Positions 40,828 to 52,369 are shown, counted from the first letter of the stretch. The stretch is 64,000 nucleotides of DNA from Ephemerocybe angulata (GCA_013368325.1 JAACJK010000170.1:434001-498000), one strand, 5' to 3'. The notes: a model not told the origin generated them from the sequence alone. A program made the numbers and translations.

Positions 40828-41379
40828 ATGTGTTGTACGGCTTGGCCATTCCCTTTCGGGTATGGTATTCCTCTCCAGTTCTTCCTCTATTCCCAGTCCG
40901 TCCGAGTCACTGAACTGCCCCCCTCGAGTTTATGAGCTCCCTGCAAGTCAGCTCGGGGGATAGACAAAGTAATCAACCCGAGCCTGGAACTGTCAAAATA
41001 AGCGCCCGTCAACTTCGCGCGTGGTGTGGCGTGGCGCCCGCTCGGCAACGAGGAGTGGAAGGAGCGGAGCAATTGGCGTTGTGTCAGAGTTATGAGGCCG
41101 TGCATGAGTATACATTTACCCCCCTCCGGTTGCATTTGAAGTCAGTAGGGTGCTGGGATCTTTAAATTTACGTTGAAGGGCCGCCGCGACACTGAGTGCT
41201 CGGTGCTCAGCGCTCAGGGTCTTATAGGATGTTTAACTAATGGATGTACAATGTAACAGTCTAATGTCAGGCCAAGAGTATATACGAGACCAAAATAATC
41301 ACTGGGTTCCTGAGTGATAAACTGTGCTGAGGATCAGTCCGTAATGAAAGTCTAGAATACGACGCTCTCTGCAAGAAGT
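40828..41379. other. Intergenic with an orphan TAAGCGCCC element
   Basis: An exact TAAGCGCCCG is at 40999-41007 (+) with no F-box-like frame downstream. It may mark a lost copy. No gene is seen. Confidence 0.4.
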
Positions 41380-41866
41380 CTACAAAGCAAGACCAGCGAG
41401 AAGAGCCCCGGCTCCGAGACCGAGAAGAGTTGAGATGTCCACAGACGCGAGCATAGCGCTATTCTGGCCAGTCGCCTTTAAACAGGAGTCGTTGAGAACT
41501 GCAGAAGGAAAGTATGAGCGGTGGGCACCGTAAACCCAGGCAGAGAGGCTTGAAAAATGGACATACGCTTGAAAACTTCGTCAAACCCGGGAACAGAGGT
41601 GCTGTTAACCCCGGCGTCGTTCGCACATTTCTTACAGCTATCCGCGTCTGCTAGGGTCTGTTTATCACAGAGACAGTTGAGGTCGGTCGACTTGCAGGAC
41701 TACCAAGCCGTCAATGGTTTGTCTCAGAACGAGAAGAAAGAGTGCGAACCTGGAGCTTCTGAATAGAATTGCAAGGCGTCACACAGTTTGTGGGTGTCTG
41801 ACCAACAACAGGAGCAACGAGAAAGGCAGAGGCAACGGAGACGATGAGGAGAGAGATTTTGACCAT
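41380..41866 (-). CDS. Small secreted 8-cysteine, CFEM-like protein with GPI-type tail, 122 aa
   Basis: Manual splicing gives exons 41866-41750, 41699-41567 and 41498-41380, all with GT-AG junctions and a continuous frame (369 nt). Residues 1-22 form a signal peptide (MVKISLLIVSVASAFLVAP). The mature part has eight cysteines at 28, 32, 41, 48, 50, 61, 64 and 89. The spacing C-x3-C, a CKSTDLNCLC block and CKKC recall CFEM domains. The last 15 residues (LLGLGAGALLAGLAL) are a hydrophobic GPI-addition-type tail. CFEM proteins are fungal surface or secreted proteins, some binding heme or acting as effectors. Each exon is short, so no single frame reveals the gene. Confidence 0.75.
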
Positions 41867-42414
41867 TTGGACGACGAGGGCAAAGACTTGGAGTTTATTT
41901 ATAGTCTAAGTAGGATGGAAGAGAAGGAAAGGAGGTGAAATGCAGAGTGCTGAGGCAACAGAGGCCAGGTTCTTAAGCTTATATACTCGAAGAATTGTTC
42001 GGAAATAAATGACAGTGGCCTGCCTGCCCGAGCGCCCAGCCGCCTCCTTCAGGGATTGGCGCTTGACAGCCATCAGTTGTCTACGAGTCCAAACAGCGCC
42101 TGGAGTCTAACTACAAATCAAATTGGAGTGCTCTAGAGACCCGACATTTGCGGGTACAGGCGGTGAGCGCCCGCGCTGCCCATCCCCGAGATGAGAGCAC
42201 GAGCGGCGATCAGGCCTGCTTGTACAGGCTGGTGGAGAATTCCTCCTACTAACAGATGGCTGTTCGGACGATTGCACTTTATTGGGAAGGCAAACGGTAA
42301 CAGCGATATGTTTTCGTGGGTTCGCAAGTCGAGAAGGTAGGGAAAGTCTGCAATCGAAGACTAGAATACAAACAATGAAATATTATGGATACGGGGCGAG
42401 TGGTCGTCACAAAC
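41867..42414. other. Intergenic, nothing recognised
   Basis: Upstream region of the CFEM-like gene; it ends where the second inverted duplication begins. No gene is seen. Confidence 0.4.
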
Positions 42415-42623
42415 ACGGGAAAATAACGAGCACAAAGTCTACCAGTGAAGGGAGGGAAGGAAATAGGGCTCACAACCTCTTCTGGGAGGTCTCCCCTAGC
42501 TACCAAATGATACAGCATCGTCTCGTGGGTCCGGTGCATCCTTTGGGTCTCACATCATGTTTCAAGTTTTAAACGGTCTCCTTCACTTTGTTTTGACTTT
42601 GTTTGGATCGATGTCTTAATTAC

Positions 42624-42632
42624 TAATCGCCC
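42624..42632 (+). promoter_or_regulatory. Degenerate family element TAATCGCCC, 45 bp before ATG of 42677 gene
   Basis: The partner copy at 61423-61431 has CAAGCGCCC. Here the AAG is changed to AAT. Confidence 0.4.
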
Positions 42633-42676
42633 ATCAGAATTCCGTTCTGTCCCTCGAACGTCCATGTTCTCCTAAC

Positions 42677-43678
42677 ATGAACACTGAAACTTCACTCAAT
42701 CGCTTTCAAGATCTCCCTGAAGACCTCGCTCGCGTTATCTTCGAAGAATCCGCAGCAGACCCGGACATCCCTGGGTGGGCTTGTGCTCGTGTATCAAAGA
42801 AGGTCCAAGCCTGGGTCGAGCCCATCCTTTACCGCGAAGTAATCGTAGAAGACCACATTTCTATTTCCCTCTTGCACAATACCGTGCTCTCCCATCCCAC
42901 AAAACCAGAGTCATTCTTCTCCTTGCACGTCCGAACTCTCTGCATATACAGCCAGGAGTACGATACCGCCGACGATATCATCTTCGACATACTGTCCGCA
43001 TGCCCCAACCTCACCCAGTTGGACTTGAGCAACAGGGCAAGGAGGAGACGGGAGGACTTGAAAGTTGGGGCTCATCCATCCTGGAACCGACCAAGGCTGA
43101 AGAGGCTCCGAATGCCTGAGCTATACTTCCCTCCCTCGCATCGTCATTTTCGCTTCGCAGAAGGCCAAAATCTCAACCCGATCTTCGCGAATATTACGCA
43201 CTTTGAGCTGCATTTGTACAGCCCCGTCATTATTCCTTGGGACTGGGGGTCCTTCCAATATCTTCCCTTCCTCACCCACTTCTGCATTTCCATGACCCCG
43301 GCAGAGCAAGCCGTATCAAGAGCAGCTTCCGACCTACGTTCGGCGGTCCCCTACTTTCCTCCTTCGCTTATCGTGTGTGTCTTCTACATTCCAAACACAA
43401 TCAGTGTGTGGTTGACCGATTTCATCCCACTCGTGCAAGAGAACGGTCGAAAGGTGGATGAAAGGGTGGTGGTGGCACTCGACGAGGCTTATTATCTCAT
43501 GCTCCGCGAAGGGCATCCGTGCAGCTGGCTGGAAGATGAAGCTACTTGGCGGCCCAGGAGCGTGGACAAGGTCGCCTCAGAGAGGAAGGATTACCTGAGG
43601 GCATTCTGGGAACGGGCTGAGGCGGTGATTACCAGGCGCAGGCGAGAGGACAAAGCCACCGTCGGGTGCGGGAGCTGA
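42677..43678 (+). CDS. F-box-like protein, 333 aa, intronless
   Basis: A single exon (MNTETSLNRFQDLPEDLARVIFEESAADP is the F-box-like start), then GWACARVSKKVQAWVEPILYREVIVED. Later landmarks are ILSACPNLTQLDL, LKVGAHPSWNRPRLKRL, SHRHFRFAEGQNLNPIF, NITHFELHL, PFLTHFCISM, SLIVCVFYIPN, ERVVVALDEAYY and AFWERAEAVITRRRR. It is about 90% identical by eye to the gene at 60372-61379. Its differences include loss of a short FYKATRS-type segment in the middle. Because this copy includes a piece of GCN2 tail downstream, it is the derived member. Putative SCF adaptor. Confidence 0.87.
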   Translation: MNTETSLNRFQDLPEDLARVIFEESAADPDIPGWACARVSKKVQAWVEPILYREVIVEDHISISLLHNTVLSHPTKPESFFSLHVRTLCIYSQEYDTADDIIFDILSACPNLTQLDLSNRARRRREDLKVGAHPSWNRPRLKRLRMPELYFPPSHRHFRFAEGQNLNPIFANITHFELHLYSPVIIPWDWGSFQYLPFLTHFCISMTPAEQAVSRAASDLRSAVPYFPPSLIVCVFYIPNTISVWLTDFIPLVQENGRKVDERVVVALDEAYYLMLREGHPCSWLEDEATWRPRSVDKVASERKDYLRAFWERAEAVITRRRREDKATVGCGS

Positions 43679-43830
43679 AGGACCACGCGTAGTTGACGAA
43701 ACTGAAGTATTAATACATAACTGAATGAAGCATTGTGAAGTGGGAACTTAATCCTGACTAGAGACGTAAAGTAAAGAAACCTAGTAATAGGCATAGCTAT
43801 CTCCTTCATGGAACGGCAGTAAAGTGAACC

Positions 43831-43979
43831 TCAGTTCAGCGGCGCCAACCCCATCCTCTCTTCTTTCACCCCAAACACCAAAACCCATCCCCACCCCTCT
43901 CCCCTCCTCCTCGCAAACGCCTCCCTCATCTACGCCGCATACCCCGCCTGCCCCGTCGGAAACGCCCCCACCACACTCT
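43831..43979 (-). pseudogene. Inverted fragment of GCN2 3' end
   Basis: Reverse-strand match to the last about 49 codons and the stop of GCN2 at 60072-60219, ending abruptly at 43979. It lacks any start or other GCN2 exon, so it is non-coding debris carried with the duplicated F-box-like gene. Confidence 0.85.
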
Positions 43980-44101
43980 CTCAACCCGATATTCGCGAGC
44001 ATTTTGAGCTGCATTTGCACAGCCCCTTCATCATTTCTTGGGCTTGGGAGTCCTTTCAATATCTTCCCTTCCTCACCCACTCCTGAATTTCCATGACCCC
44101 C
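43980..44101 (+). pseudogene. Fragment of an F-box-like gene
   Basis: About 120 bp matching the 43171-43295 part of the neighbouring gene (LNPIF..., SFQYLPFLTH, ISMTP), but with a deletion and a stop (CACTCCTGA). It is joined directly to the GCN2 fragment. Confidence 0.75.
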
Positions 44102-45205
44102 GACGACCAATCCGTACTACCATGCCGGCAACCCCTCGATTGAACTCCCTGCCCCTTCACGCCCCTCCGATCGCAGTACTATCGCGTGCTAGCGCACATT
44201 ATCTCGTCTCTCCCATAGGCGAGGACCTTGAAGGTTGTTGGTCCACCAATATGAGGTTCTCGCCACCTTGTCCTCCGGCCGCCTCCAGAGCATTTTCACC
44301 CATCCCAGACGTAGGTTCACTTTGCGTTGGGACAGTGATGCTTACTGGCCCATTGACAACTGAACAAAAAATAAATTTGGAAAGTTAGCTCTCCAGCGGG
44401 TTGTTATATGATAAAGAAAGGATGCGTATAGCAAAGAGACCTTACGTTCAACGAAGCATGCAAAGAAGCAGTCCAAGCAGTCGCAGCCGCCAAAATCCAT
44501 TCCTTCACACATTTTAACAGAATGTTGCAGAGAGCTATAAGGCTGGACGACTGGTGCTCGTCAATCTTGTACCACTCTGGTTATTTAAGTAGTAAAAGCA
44601 TCATCGGTGTCTGTCGTGCGTGCAGATGCTGGTCACTGCCGCGGTTTGTCCGAAGTACTTTCCCTCGACATTAGTGCTTAGAAACTTCCGTCCTTCTGTC
44701 TAATTGTAACTGGCAGGATCCAGGTTGTTATTGGACGTGAAGTTCAAACAGTGAAGCACGAGGCCGATTCTCAGGCTAGAGCACCTATGGATATTACACG
44801 AATAACAGGCTACGCTCACGGAACCTCGGCGGGGGAAGAGAATTGTCAGATTCAGAAGGCTTGAACTCGGGTCTGAAAAGACATGGGACTGCCTTCCTTC
44901 AACTTTCGTGTTCAGGCTTCATATTTCTAGTAGCCCTAAGTCTCGCCCTCGGGCCTCAAGGATGAGAAAGTTCTTACAAAGTAACGAGCCGCACGAATCT
45001 CGTCAGTCTGGCTACGGGAGACTATCGACTAGGCCTCAAGCCAAGCCAGTGAAAGCCACCAAGGGCGGCCAACGCTCGCCAGGTCCCGACTCCCGACTCC
45101 CGACCAGACATTGAAATTTAAATGCTAGTAGATACTATATATATGATAGATCCGTCCAGGTGGCAGGAGCCGCAGGAAGATGATGAGCTCTCAAGGGAAA
45201 AAATA
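44102..45205. other. About 1.1 kb intergenic, nothing recognised
   Basis: No gene with recognisable features. A short direct repeat of CGACTCC lies near 45088-45105, shortly before the tRNA. Confidence 0.4.
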
Positions 45206-45278
45206 GGTTCAACCCAGACTTGAACTGGAGACCTTCTGTGTGTTAGACAGATGTCATAACCAACTAGACCATTAAACC
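45206..45278 (-). tRNA. tRNA-Val(AAC), copy 3
   Basis: Same 73-nt sequence as the copies at 24042 and 27025 by eye, with the same CTAACAC anticodon loop. It lies 250 bp past the 3' end of the second DUF21/CBS gene. Confidence 0.92.
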
Positions 45279-45529
45279 GATACCATATCGCTTTCTCGTT
45301 CCGACCCGTCGCGGGTGCGCCCAGGAGCCTTGGTTGGAACCACCAAAGGAAATGACCTGCGTTTTTACGCGTCTCATACCTTGTTGATTACCCTATCGTT
45401 TATTTGACATACAATACATTTATACTAATGGAGTACATACAAGGGAGGAAGGAAGCACCCAACACCAGGCAACGTGTCCATGACGAACCCCGCATCCCCA
45501 AACCCTAGGCTAATCTCGACCTGATAATA

Positions 45530-47868
45530 TCATAGAGTTGCGTACGAGACTGGTTTTGCGACTTCTCCATTGCTGGAATAGCGGAGCAAGGGACTGGACT
45601 CATCGAATGATGCATGTGTTCCCCTTTCGACAATGCTGAAGGTGTGGGCAATCAGCAGAGTACGAGGATGGTTCGGTGGGGAAGCACTCACTTGTTGAGG
45701 TTTAATTCCGAGTTCGTGCGCGACACTGTCATTTTACTCTGGTTGTCAGAGTACCTGTCTGTTTCGTCGATGATCTCTTCCGTGATCATTTCCTGAAAGG
45801 ATACGTCAATAAACGGTCCAATGTCAAGGCCAACAGGCACGCTCTCACTTCAATAATATCTGTCATAAAGTTGGGTTAGACCCTTGAACTCTCGGAGAGC
45901 GTTGGAATGAAGGATGACCCACCTTCCAATGTAATAACTCCCAACGCACCACCTTCCTTCCCGGGGGTCCTGCTAATCAGAAGCAAGTGCGCGCGCCCGG
46001 TTTGGCTTTAGATCAAAGCGAAATGTATGAGCGACGGTCTGGCCGCATCGAAGAAGACGAATAAACTTACAAGTAATCGAGAGCCTGGAAACAGTTTATC
46101 GACGTGTGCGCTTCCGGCAAGATCGAAAGCGGGAACGCCGAGACTGGAAGCGCCTGCTTGGGGTCGTAGCCAAGGAGCTATAACAATCCGCGGAATCGTG
46201 AGTTACTACGACACGACCAACGGAGATGTACCATACCCGTTTGACGAGAAGTAGCCCGATGAAGGCCTTCGGTCGACCGGGGAGGTGAACCGGGAAGCGA
46301 GAGTATCCGCTTTGAATACTAATTTGGAGCCGTTAGGGGGTGGTAGCGAGTTGGTGCAGAAAGGAAGAGTCGTACATAGCATTGAACGTCGCTTGATCCA
46401 ATATAGTATCGGCACTTAGAAGCATGGCGTGCTGTCGAAGGCGTCAATCGACGTACATAAACCGAAAGCCGATAGGCCAGACTGACCTCCAGCGGCGTCA
46501 TGACAGTCTCAATCCGCTTGCTCCCCAGCTCCAATACACCATTCAGGATGCTGATCTCGTCATCCCGCAGAGGCTCGGCGCCTGTGCTATGGAATTGAAG
46601 CAGCGATTTTAGTTCCGCCTTCTTGTACGTGTGACGCTCGTGCGCACCCAGCGCAAAGTCGAGGAGCCAGGATATCGGGTACGCGACGGGGGCTGGTAAA
46701 TAACCGACGATAAGAAACCGAAAGAATAAAAAACAGAGCAGCGCGTACCCATAATGTACATCAGGCCGATAACTAAAGGGGCGCAGGCCGCTCCTATACT
46801 CAGTCCGTAGCGCACGCTGAGAGCCTGTGGAATGATCCTGAAAAACATTCATATGAACGTTAAAGAAAGGTTCATTGTCATCGGAGCTTTGGTGAAATTG
46901 ACGTACTCTCTGAAGGACGGACACCGAGTTGGAAAACTTGTTAGATAGTTCCTCGAATACAAGTTTTTGCCAAGGCTGCTCTCACCCGAATACGACTAGT
47001 AGAGAAGGATGTCAGAGTTGACTATAGGGAATGTAGAGAAGGATGTTTGAAGGCTCACCGATTGCAGCTGTTGAGATGATGATCGCGGCAAAGCCCCCGC
47101 CAAGCTGAAAGTCACTATGTGAGCTCGGAGATAGGACGAGAAGGCAAGTGAGTCACTCACAGCATTGTCGAGGAAGATAGGCAAACTCTCATTCACGACC
47201 TATCGCAAAGTCGAACTGAGTGGTGAATCGCAGAGCGCCGTCCACGAACGTTGCACTCACGACATTACTCAATAATAGCACCTAATCGAATGCACAAAAT
47301 CACTGACATCAGAAGGAAGCAGGCACAATATAGCAGCTTCTTGACTCACCACGAGAACCCAATGTCTCCTTCCATGTAAAAGGTTGAGGACTGCAGAATA
47401 CGGACTCGTTCAGATGATCCGAATGAGCGAAGACAGGAGGTTGCCGCGGTAACCAGCTTTCGCAAATCACATACCTGTTTGGGCGTTGCGTTTCTCATGA
47501 GGATTCTCCGACGACGCAGCTAGCACTCTCAGGTGCAAGTCGTCCAAACCCATTAAACCAAGGGTTAGCCTAGGAATGCCAGACAGTACGCGCACATGAG
47601 TCGACGATGGAAATGGAACAAGGAAGCCAGGGGAGACGCACCCGGCACAGATACCACCCGCCAACACGAGCAGCGCGCTGATAAACATGTGGTACCAGAA
47701 CTCCGGACTGCTGGGATCGGAGCCCTCGTTCTTGTGTCCCTTGTTCGTTGTTGTCGCGATCCCGATACTGCTGAGCAAAGGCGAACCGAGGGCGCGCGTC
47801 CCATGTTGTAGCGCAAGAGAGAGAATAAACGATATTCGAAAGGCGGCGGTGCGACTCGAAACAGGCAT
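45530..47868 (-). CDS. CNNM/Mam3-like transporter (DUF21 + CBS), copy 2
   Basis: Highly fragmented gene with more than ten introns. The first ATG is at 47868 (MPVSSRTAAF); the codon further upstream is TTG. The N-terminal helix region (FISALLVLAGGICAG) leads to [65 protein letters not shown] and [68 protein letters not shown] and [11 protein letters not shown] follow. The last exons read EMITEEIIDETDRYSDNQ and a Ser-rich tail ending VSYATL with TGA at 45530-45532. Topology and domains equal the gene at 24692-26519, so these are paralogs 20 kb apart on opposite strands. The likely role is metal homeostasis at the vacuolar membrane, by family. Confidence 0.87.
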
Positions 47869-50591
47869 TTCCGTCAATCAGATTCTGGCGAGGATTGTAG
47901 TAGGGATAGAGAAGTGAGTGTGAATGACGGTGGTCAATATAGTGGTCGTGGTTAACACGAGTCGACTCCGGCGAAGTTATGGGGATGCGATAGTGAGATG
48001 ATGAGAGACCCTGCGGTTGACTATAAGACGAGACCTGGGGTTCGTTGTTATATAGAAGTCAAAAAGACCGAAACCCGTCGAGGCAGTCACTGGTCAAGAT
48101 CCCGATTAGAAAGCGATTGCATTCGGATACATAATGCACTCACTCACCGAACCTGCCAGATTCATCAGACGAGGAGAAACCCAGGGAAATGGTGCCCAGG
48201 TCCGAAGCCAGCCGATAGACCGTATACGGCAGTTTACGGGGTAACAAGGTGGTAAGTAGACCCTTCTGAGGAAGCCCCTCAGAACGCGTAGATCGAGCTT
48301 ATCGGACAAGATGTAAAGAATGCTTGAAAAGTTACGTTCTGGAGCCTGGAGAAGGTGGAATCAAGGAGCTCAAGCCTCATATTGATGTTCCGTGTTCTGT
48401 AGTTCCTGTCAACCAAGGCCGTGGGTCCGAGTGGTGGTTGACAGACAAACGTGTCGGGCGTTTCTTGAACGTGCCAAGCGCCGGTATTTTTAGATCCCAT
48501 CGACATTGATTATCACCTCGAATTGTCACCCCGCTCGGACCAGGCCCCGACTGTGCACTAGGTAGTTCACCGCGGTGGCTTGAATTGTGTATTGATGCTT
48601 GAGAGGTAGAGGCGAAGAATAGTCCTGAACTTCTAGAAAATATTAGACTGAGGGAGGTTCTAGGGAGCAGCAGCACATTTAGCTCGTGTGCCAAGCCCAA
48701 CCCTGCTCTGAATTTGGATTGTATTCTGAGGGATTCTGAGGAAAGGATCTTATCATGACGCTCTCGGCACAATAATCTCACTCACATAGAGTAAGGAGGG
48801 AACAACGCGATTCGAAGGGTGAGGGGGTTCAGTTCCTTTTCTTGAGAGTATCGTGCTGCGTGCACAAAATCGGACTTCAAAGGGTCTGGAGGGTCTCGGG
48901 GTGCACTTGAAGGAAGACCTTGGCAGAGGGATTAACTCGCTCGAACAAGCGTCATAGCCTGGCTTTGAAACCAACTTCTATTGACGCCTTGACCATTGGT
49001 CTCGATTGTCCTGCAATCGGGCGTTCGTGATGGTATGTTCCTGGCTTCGTCTGCCCTAAAAGATCATGCTGTCAGTAGAGCAATTCGAGGTCAGCCTGAC
49101 GTTCCGTGCCAGAAACAGAAAGTACGTTGCTTCACTCGTTGTATTACCATTGCCAAAGGTGAGGCCTCCTGAGTTACGGTCTGTGGGTCTGGTCGCCACG
49201 CATCAGAGGCGACCGCCGAAGGCGCCTACGGCAATGCCTCGTCCATAGCCTCACACAAAGAAGGCTACCGCCCAAGCTTAAATCGGCGCTCAAATGGGCG
49301 ATCGCCAAACCGAGAACCCCAGCGGCAATTACCATCCCATTCGCCACAGAAGCCTGTGGATACCAACACCATCCTGATCCTGCTCAGAAGCAGATCGCGA
49401 CTCCGCAACCTTAAGGCCCGGTCGTGTGACTCCTCAAATCGGAAGGAAATTTACCAAAGGAGTTTAACCAAGCGACGGCATCTGGTGTAGTGAGCCTTGG
49501 CCCAGATTAGAGTCGCTAGAATTCGATTGCCAGCGTCCTTGGGAAGCGGACACAGCAGAGAGGGTTGCTTGGCCACCAGGATTAGAGGTAACATGTCTCC
49601 ATCTGCAAGGGTACAATTCCGAGTTCGGGGATCTTCAGTAAAAGGTAATGTGGGTCCAGGCATGAGAGATAACGTCTCGCCCAGAGCGAGTGAGAGATCC
49701 CCTGGCCAAGGCGAAGCCAGTTAGGGAGATGCAGATAGGAGCCATTGTGGAGTTCCGGAGATGCGACAGCACCAACCCGACACACCACATGGAACGCACT
49801 GCTAGAACGCCTGAAGACTCGAATCGAGTCTCAAGGCGCAAACCATATTTCAATCCGCCATCGACAAACTCGACACTGACGGACGTCGACAGCGAGACCG
49901 GAATGGAATCAAAGCATACAGTGGCATGCACTGGGGCTATCCTTCGCTTCCGCGCGGACAATTAACCACCTTATTCAGGTATAGTTTCTTGAGAGGAGCC
50001 GCCAAGACACCATAGAACCGAGGTACGCGGGCAAGTCAGAACCACAAGAATACCGAAGTCTCGGGCGTGGCCAGAAGGATCTTCCACTTCCTGACTTCTG
50101 CGACTGGGACAGGGACCAATATAGGCTTGGCACGATACAGGATCTGTCCAGGCGACGGTGGCCACTAGTGGTGATTAATTCCTTCCAGTAGCCTAGTTAT
50201 CGGACTCCCTATGTCCGAAGAAAAATGATCAGCAAGCCGCTGACGATAGCACGAACCAAGGTTGAAAGCATGCACGTAAATCGGGGCGGCTTCCGTGACC
50301 ACCGGTTGGCCTTCCGGGCTGTTTGGCGCCCAAATTTTCAGTGAGCGGCAGTCACCTGCAGGCTGAGCAAGACTCGGAAGTAGGGTGGCGGTGGCGCCCA
50401 GCGCCTGTGGTGCACAGCCGTTGGTATGTTTGCGATGAGCATGACTCGAGCGCGAAAATTTGCAGAAGTTTTCTCGACGGAATGGACCTGGACGGTGAGA
50501 TCCGACAGTAGACGGAGGGATTGCGCAATGGCGCATGGTATCCATTCGCGAAAGCAATAGAATTGAAGCTCCACATGTCCCTCGACTCGCA
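47869..50591. other. About 2.7 kb with no supportable gene
   Basis: Open frames are short and lack domains or convincing splice chains. One string, GACCGCCGAAGGCGCC near 49209, resembles the CCGNAGGCG core of the minisatellites at 952-1131. It could be decayed repeat DNA; nothing definite is seen. Confidence 0.4.
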
Positions 50592-52369
50592 TTAGTCCAC
50601 CCTCCTCAGTACTGCGACGCTCTCCACATGCGCCGTCTGTGGGAATAGATCGAACCCCTTCACGCTCTCCAGCCTATACTTCGTCACCCCCTCCTCCTTG
50701 CCGCGCTCCATAATCTGCGCAATATCCCTCGCCTGCGTATGCACATTGCAGCTGACATACACCACCGTCTTCGGCCCAAACTCCAAAAGCTGCTTGATGA
50801 AGACCTCGTCGCAGCCCTTCCTCGGTGGATCGATGAGCACCGCCGTCTGGTCCTTCGGGAACTCGCGCACAACAGCGAAAATCTCCGCCGCGTCCCCACT
50901 GCGGAACGAGATCTTCTCTTCAGAGATGCTATTGAGTTTGGCGTTGTGCGTTGCGAAGCGGATGGAGTCCTGCGAGAGCTCGATCCCAGCAACCTTTTGG
51001 AAGAACGGTGAGAGGACGATGGCGAAGAGTCCTGCGCCGCAGTATGTGTCGACAAGGTGGGTGAGGGTGGAGGGTTCGGTGGCGGATGGCGGGAAGATGG
51101 CGTCGCGGACGTAGTTGGTGAGGGGAGGGAGGACGGAGTTGTTGTTTTGGAAGAAGGAGCCGGCGTTATACTCGAAGATGAAGTCGCCTACTTGTTCTCG
51201 GCACGTTTCTTTGTGGTTCGTGATGCAGATGTGCTTGTTGAACGCGTCAGAGAGGCGGTCGACAGAGTCAGGATTCGCGTCGACGGCTGTGTCGAGCGAG
51301 TCACGGAAGAGTAGCGAGACACCCTTGGTATAAGTGTGGCTCGTTCTGCAGTATTGTCAATCACGGCACTATGCGAGGGATTCAAGCACGTACTTGATAA
51401 CATGTTCACGAGTGGGACCGATCTGAGCGTTGATGACGGGGGACGCAATTGGGCATTCCTCGATATCCAAGACCTTCCGTGTGCCAATACGATTGAAGCC
51501 AATCTGTAGCCATTCCGGCTGGACGTCTGTCGGCGGTCGCGGGCCCTTTTGAATTTTCCTCGAAGGAGCCTCGAAATGGGGCGTCAGTTTAGTGCGATAT
51601 CCGTATTGAAGAGGTGATGGGGCTGTCGGTTGGATCGTGGGCATCTGTTCTGAAAGGATGTTGCAGTAATTGCGGAACGCCTTGACCACAACTTCCCGCT
51701 TGAACTCGAGCTGTGTTTCGTATGAAAGCATTTGGTATTGGCAGCCTCCGCAAGAGCCAAAATATTTGCACTGGATGCGTGAGCTGTCGCGGAGAGTGGT
51801 GTTGGGAGTGATGACCTCCAAAAGGTCACCGACGGAGTGGAGTCGTGCCTGCCGGTAGATACGCGTCCGCACTCGTTCGCCTGGAAGGGTGAGAGGCACC
51901 ACCACCGCCCAGGGCTGCTTCGAATCAACTGGGACAGCAATACCGTCGCCTGCACCAAGCTCAGCACCATCAACCAGACATAATTAACGCGTTACGCACC
52001 GTTGGACCCAAGGATTTTGACTTCAACCTCAATTTCCTGGTGAATCTCAAACGGAGACTTCATATCCGTCTCCCCTTCAATGGCCTTATCAACTTCATCC
52101 TGCCCTAGCACCGACACGAGGTCCTTCCATAGCACATCCTCGGACGAACATGGCTCCGCGAACTTCTCAGCTTTCTTCTTCTGCCTCTTCGTCAACCGTT
52201 TGTGGTTTTTTGAGGGTTTCGAAGGGTTCGATGACCTCAGGTCAACCTCTGAGAGCACTAGAATCCCATCATCCGTCCTCTGTCGCTTCGATGCTGGCCC
52301 TCCCTGCTCAGAATCGGACAGGTCTCTCGTTTTTCCGAGTTCCTCGAGAACTGGGGGTATTGTCGCCAT
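50592..52369 (-). CDS. TRM2: tRNA (uracil-5-)-methyltransferase, TRM2/RumA type, 559 aa
   Basis: Exons are 52369-52000, 51949-51394 and 51345-50592 (1,680 nt). The ATG at 52369 (MATIPPVLEELGK) is chosen; farther upstream the frame starts only with GTG. A basic N-terminal region (KRLTKRQKKKAEKF) precedes the methyltransferase. The cluster CKYFGSCGGCQYQ is the Fe-S-type Cys motif of RumA-like enzymes. Later landmarks are FQNNNSVLPPL, the SAM-binding VDTYCGAGLFA, DPPRKGC and the catalytic-Cys motif VSCNVHT. The family makes ribothymidine (m5U54) in the tRNA T-loop with S-adenosylmethionine. All key motifs are present. Confidence 0.92.

Larger units (their letters stand above)
42415..43979. repeat. 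Left copy of second inverted duplication
   Basis: Inverted near-identical match to about 60072-61637, covering the 5' region, the F-box-like gene, its 3' region and a truncated GCN2 tail. The left edge is near CGGGAAAATAACG and the right edge is at CCACCACACTCTC. Confidence 0.88.

Noticed and set aside
43824..44096. Plus-strand Pro/Ser-rich open frame of 90 codons
   Set aside because: It is the antisense of the duplicated GCN2 tail; the same open frame exists antisense to the real GCN2 at 60226-59927.
47869..47877. Upstream start of the second DUF21/CBS gene at 47877
   Set aside because: That codon is TTG; the first ATG is at 47868.
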